Source: Bacillota bacterium (GTDB lineage: Bacteria; Bacillota; Clostridia; Acetivibrionales; DTU013). Taken from it: a DNA stretch of 21,587 nucleotides. Positions 20,606 to 21,587 of the stretch are shown in pieces. The position numbers were made by a program, and so were the translations under genes. Numbering within the stretch: position 1 is the stretch's first letter; every line of letters starts with the position of its first letter. The stretch is from NCBI GenBank assembly GCA_023409615.1, contig JAEYRF010000239.1:1-21587 (forward strand), read 5' to 3'. The notes under the pieces were generated by a model. It was given only the letters and a program-made list of their open reading frames with translations. It was not told the origin of the DNA and made no database searches.

Positions 20606-21587
20606 CTAAACCGCTTCCTCATCGTTGAGGAATTTGAACTGGGATGTATATAGGTTGTAATACTGGCCCTGAAGGCGGATGAGTTCCTCATGAGTGCCTG
20701 TTTCAACGATCCCGCCATCCTCAACAACCATGATCCTGTCGGCGTTTCTAATAGTGGATAGACGGTGGGCAATAACAAAGGAAGTCCTCCCCTGCAGCAG
20801 TTTTCTTATCCCTTGCTGTACAAGGCGCTCTGTATGCGTATCAATACTTGCTGTTGCTTCATCAAGTATCAGTATGCGAGGATTGGCCAGCAGTGTTCTG
20901 GCAAAAGCTATCAATTGCCTTTGTCCAGCCGACAGCCTGGTTCCTCTTTCATTTACGTCAGTATCATATCCCTTCTCGAACTTCATAATAAAGTCGTGAG
21001 CAGACACCGCTTTTGCTGCCGCAATGATTTCCTCATCTGTCGCATCCAGTTTACCATAGCGCAGATTCTCCTTTATCGTAGCCGAAAACAGGAATGTGTC
21101 CTGCGGCATCAAACCGATCTGTCCTCTGAGACTTTCTAATGACACATTGTTCAGATTTATCCCATCAATCATAACTTCTCCGGCCGTGACCTCATAGAAC
21201 CTGCTTATCAGGTTTACAACAGTTGTTTTTCCTGCTCCTGTTGAGCCCACAAGTGCAATCGTCTGACCTTTTTTCACCTCAAAGCTTACATCCTTTAGAA
21301 CCTGCTGTCCTTCATCATACCCGAAAGTAACGTTTTTGAAAGAAACGTCTCCTTGGATCTTCGGCATATCCGAGCAGTTAGGTCTGTCTTTAATATCAGG
21401 GTCGATGTCGAGTATTTCAAAAATACGCTCTGCACCTGACATATTAGTGACCAACTGATTGTAGAAGTTGCTGATGTTCATAATAGGCTGCCAGAACATT
21501 GATACATAGCTTGTGAACGCAACCAGTAAGCCCGGGGTAATCGTGCCCGTCTCAATCAGTGTAGCCCCAAGCCAGAAGACAAGAACC
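20606..21587 (-). CDS. ABC exporter half-transporter (permease end plus ATPase domain), 5' part cut by window edge
   Basis: The visible 327 residues contain the last membrane segments (TPGLLVAFTSYVSMFWQPI) and a complete nucleotide-binding domain. Motifs in order are Walker A GSTGAGKTT, Q-loop LMPQDTFLF, signature RLSAGQRQ, Walker B ILILDEATAS, and H-loop IAHRLS, all intact. The architecture is that of a fused permease-ATPase MsbA/LmrA-type multidrug or lipid exporter. Firmicutes often encode two such halves in tandem to form a heterodimer; a partner, if any, would lie outside the window. The signature reads LSAGQ rather than LSGGQ, a common tolerated change. The substrate cannot be predicted. 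Confidence 0.95.
   Translation of the reverse strand, partial: VLVFWLGATLIETGTITPGLLVAFTSYVSMFWQPIMNISNFYNQLVTNMSGAERIFEILDIDPDIKDRPNCSDMPKIQGDVSFKNVTFGYDEGQQVLKDVSFEVKKGQTIALVGSTGAGKTTVVNLISRFYEVTAGEVMIDGINLNNVSLESLRGQIGLMPQDTFLFSATIKENLRYGKLDATDEEIIAAAKAVSAHDFIMKFEKGYDTDVNERGTRLSAGQRQLIAFARTLLANPRILILDEATASIDTHTERLVQQGIRKLLQGRTSFVIAHRLSTIRNADRIMVVEDGGIVETGTHEELIRLQGQYYNLYTSQFKFLNDEEAV

Overview
The window looks like a chromosomal segment of an anaerobic, probably spore-forming Clostridia-type Firmicute. The reasons are a Spo0A-family regulator, oxygen-sensitive two-subunit class I fumarase, a DUF1858 redox-disulfide protein, ferredoxin-like and MinD/NifX iron-sulfur proteins, strong GGAGG ribosome binding sites and moderate-to-low GC. 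I cannot name the species. Most genes are ordinary housekeeping genes, but several carry unusual features.

Layout: (1) 1-1230, minus strand: an operon of a MinD-type ATPase (cut by the window edge), a NifX/NifB-like protein, a DUF134 regulator and what looks like a frameshifted DUF5320 remnant. It is driven by a consensus promoter flanked by two copies of a TGGCATATGCCA palindrome, and a Crp/Fnr regulator diverges from it. (2) 2132-2433: tRNA-Lys with its own promoter and a run of tandemly duplicated terminators. (3) 2500-5645, minus: purA, a DUF1858 protein and both fumarase subunits. (4) 5764-6660, plus: a small universal-stress-type protein, then HU. (5) 6687-12008, minus: Spo0A-like regulator, aroK, aroC, aroA and a THUMP-domain RNA methyltransferase; aroC/aroK/spo0A overlap and are translationally coupled. 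(6) 12144-16695, plus: a DUF1189 membrane protein, then a tandem PII-like protein overlapping a DUF1538 membrane protein that has its own C-terminal PII-like domain, then a ferredoxin-like protein. (7) 16736-21587, minus: GNAT, mscL, pncB, pncA, GNAT and the end of an ABC exporter.

The best candidate for a poorly described system is the PII-like/DUF1538 pair (13239-15772). Three PII-like domains are encoded beside or within a membrane protein with a duplicated core. This suggests nucleotide- or metabolite-gated control of an unknown transporter, possibly linked to redox through the following ferredoxin-like gene.

The second candidate is the aro cluster. Its chorismate synthase homologue lacks both otherwise invariant active-site histidines by eye alignment, its shikimate kinase appears to lack a substrate-binding arginine, and a divergent Spo0A is coupled to them.

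Other gene pairs make simple metabolic sense: pncA with pncB forms a nicotinamide-to-NaMN salvage route, and fumarase with purA touches fumarate/aspartate metabolism. All family names are from reading motifs in translated sequence; no database search was possible.
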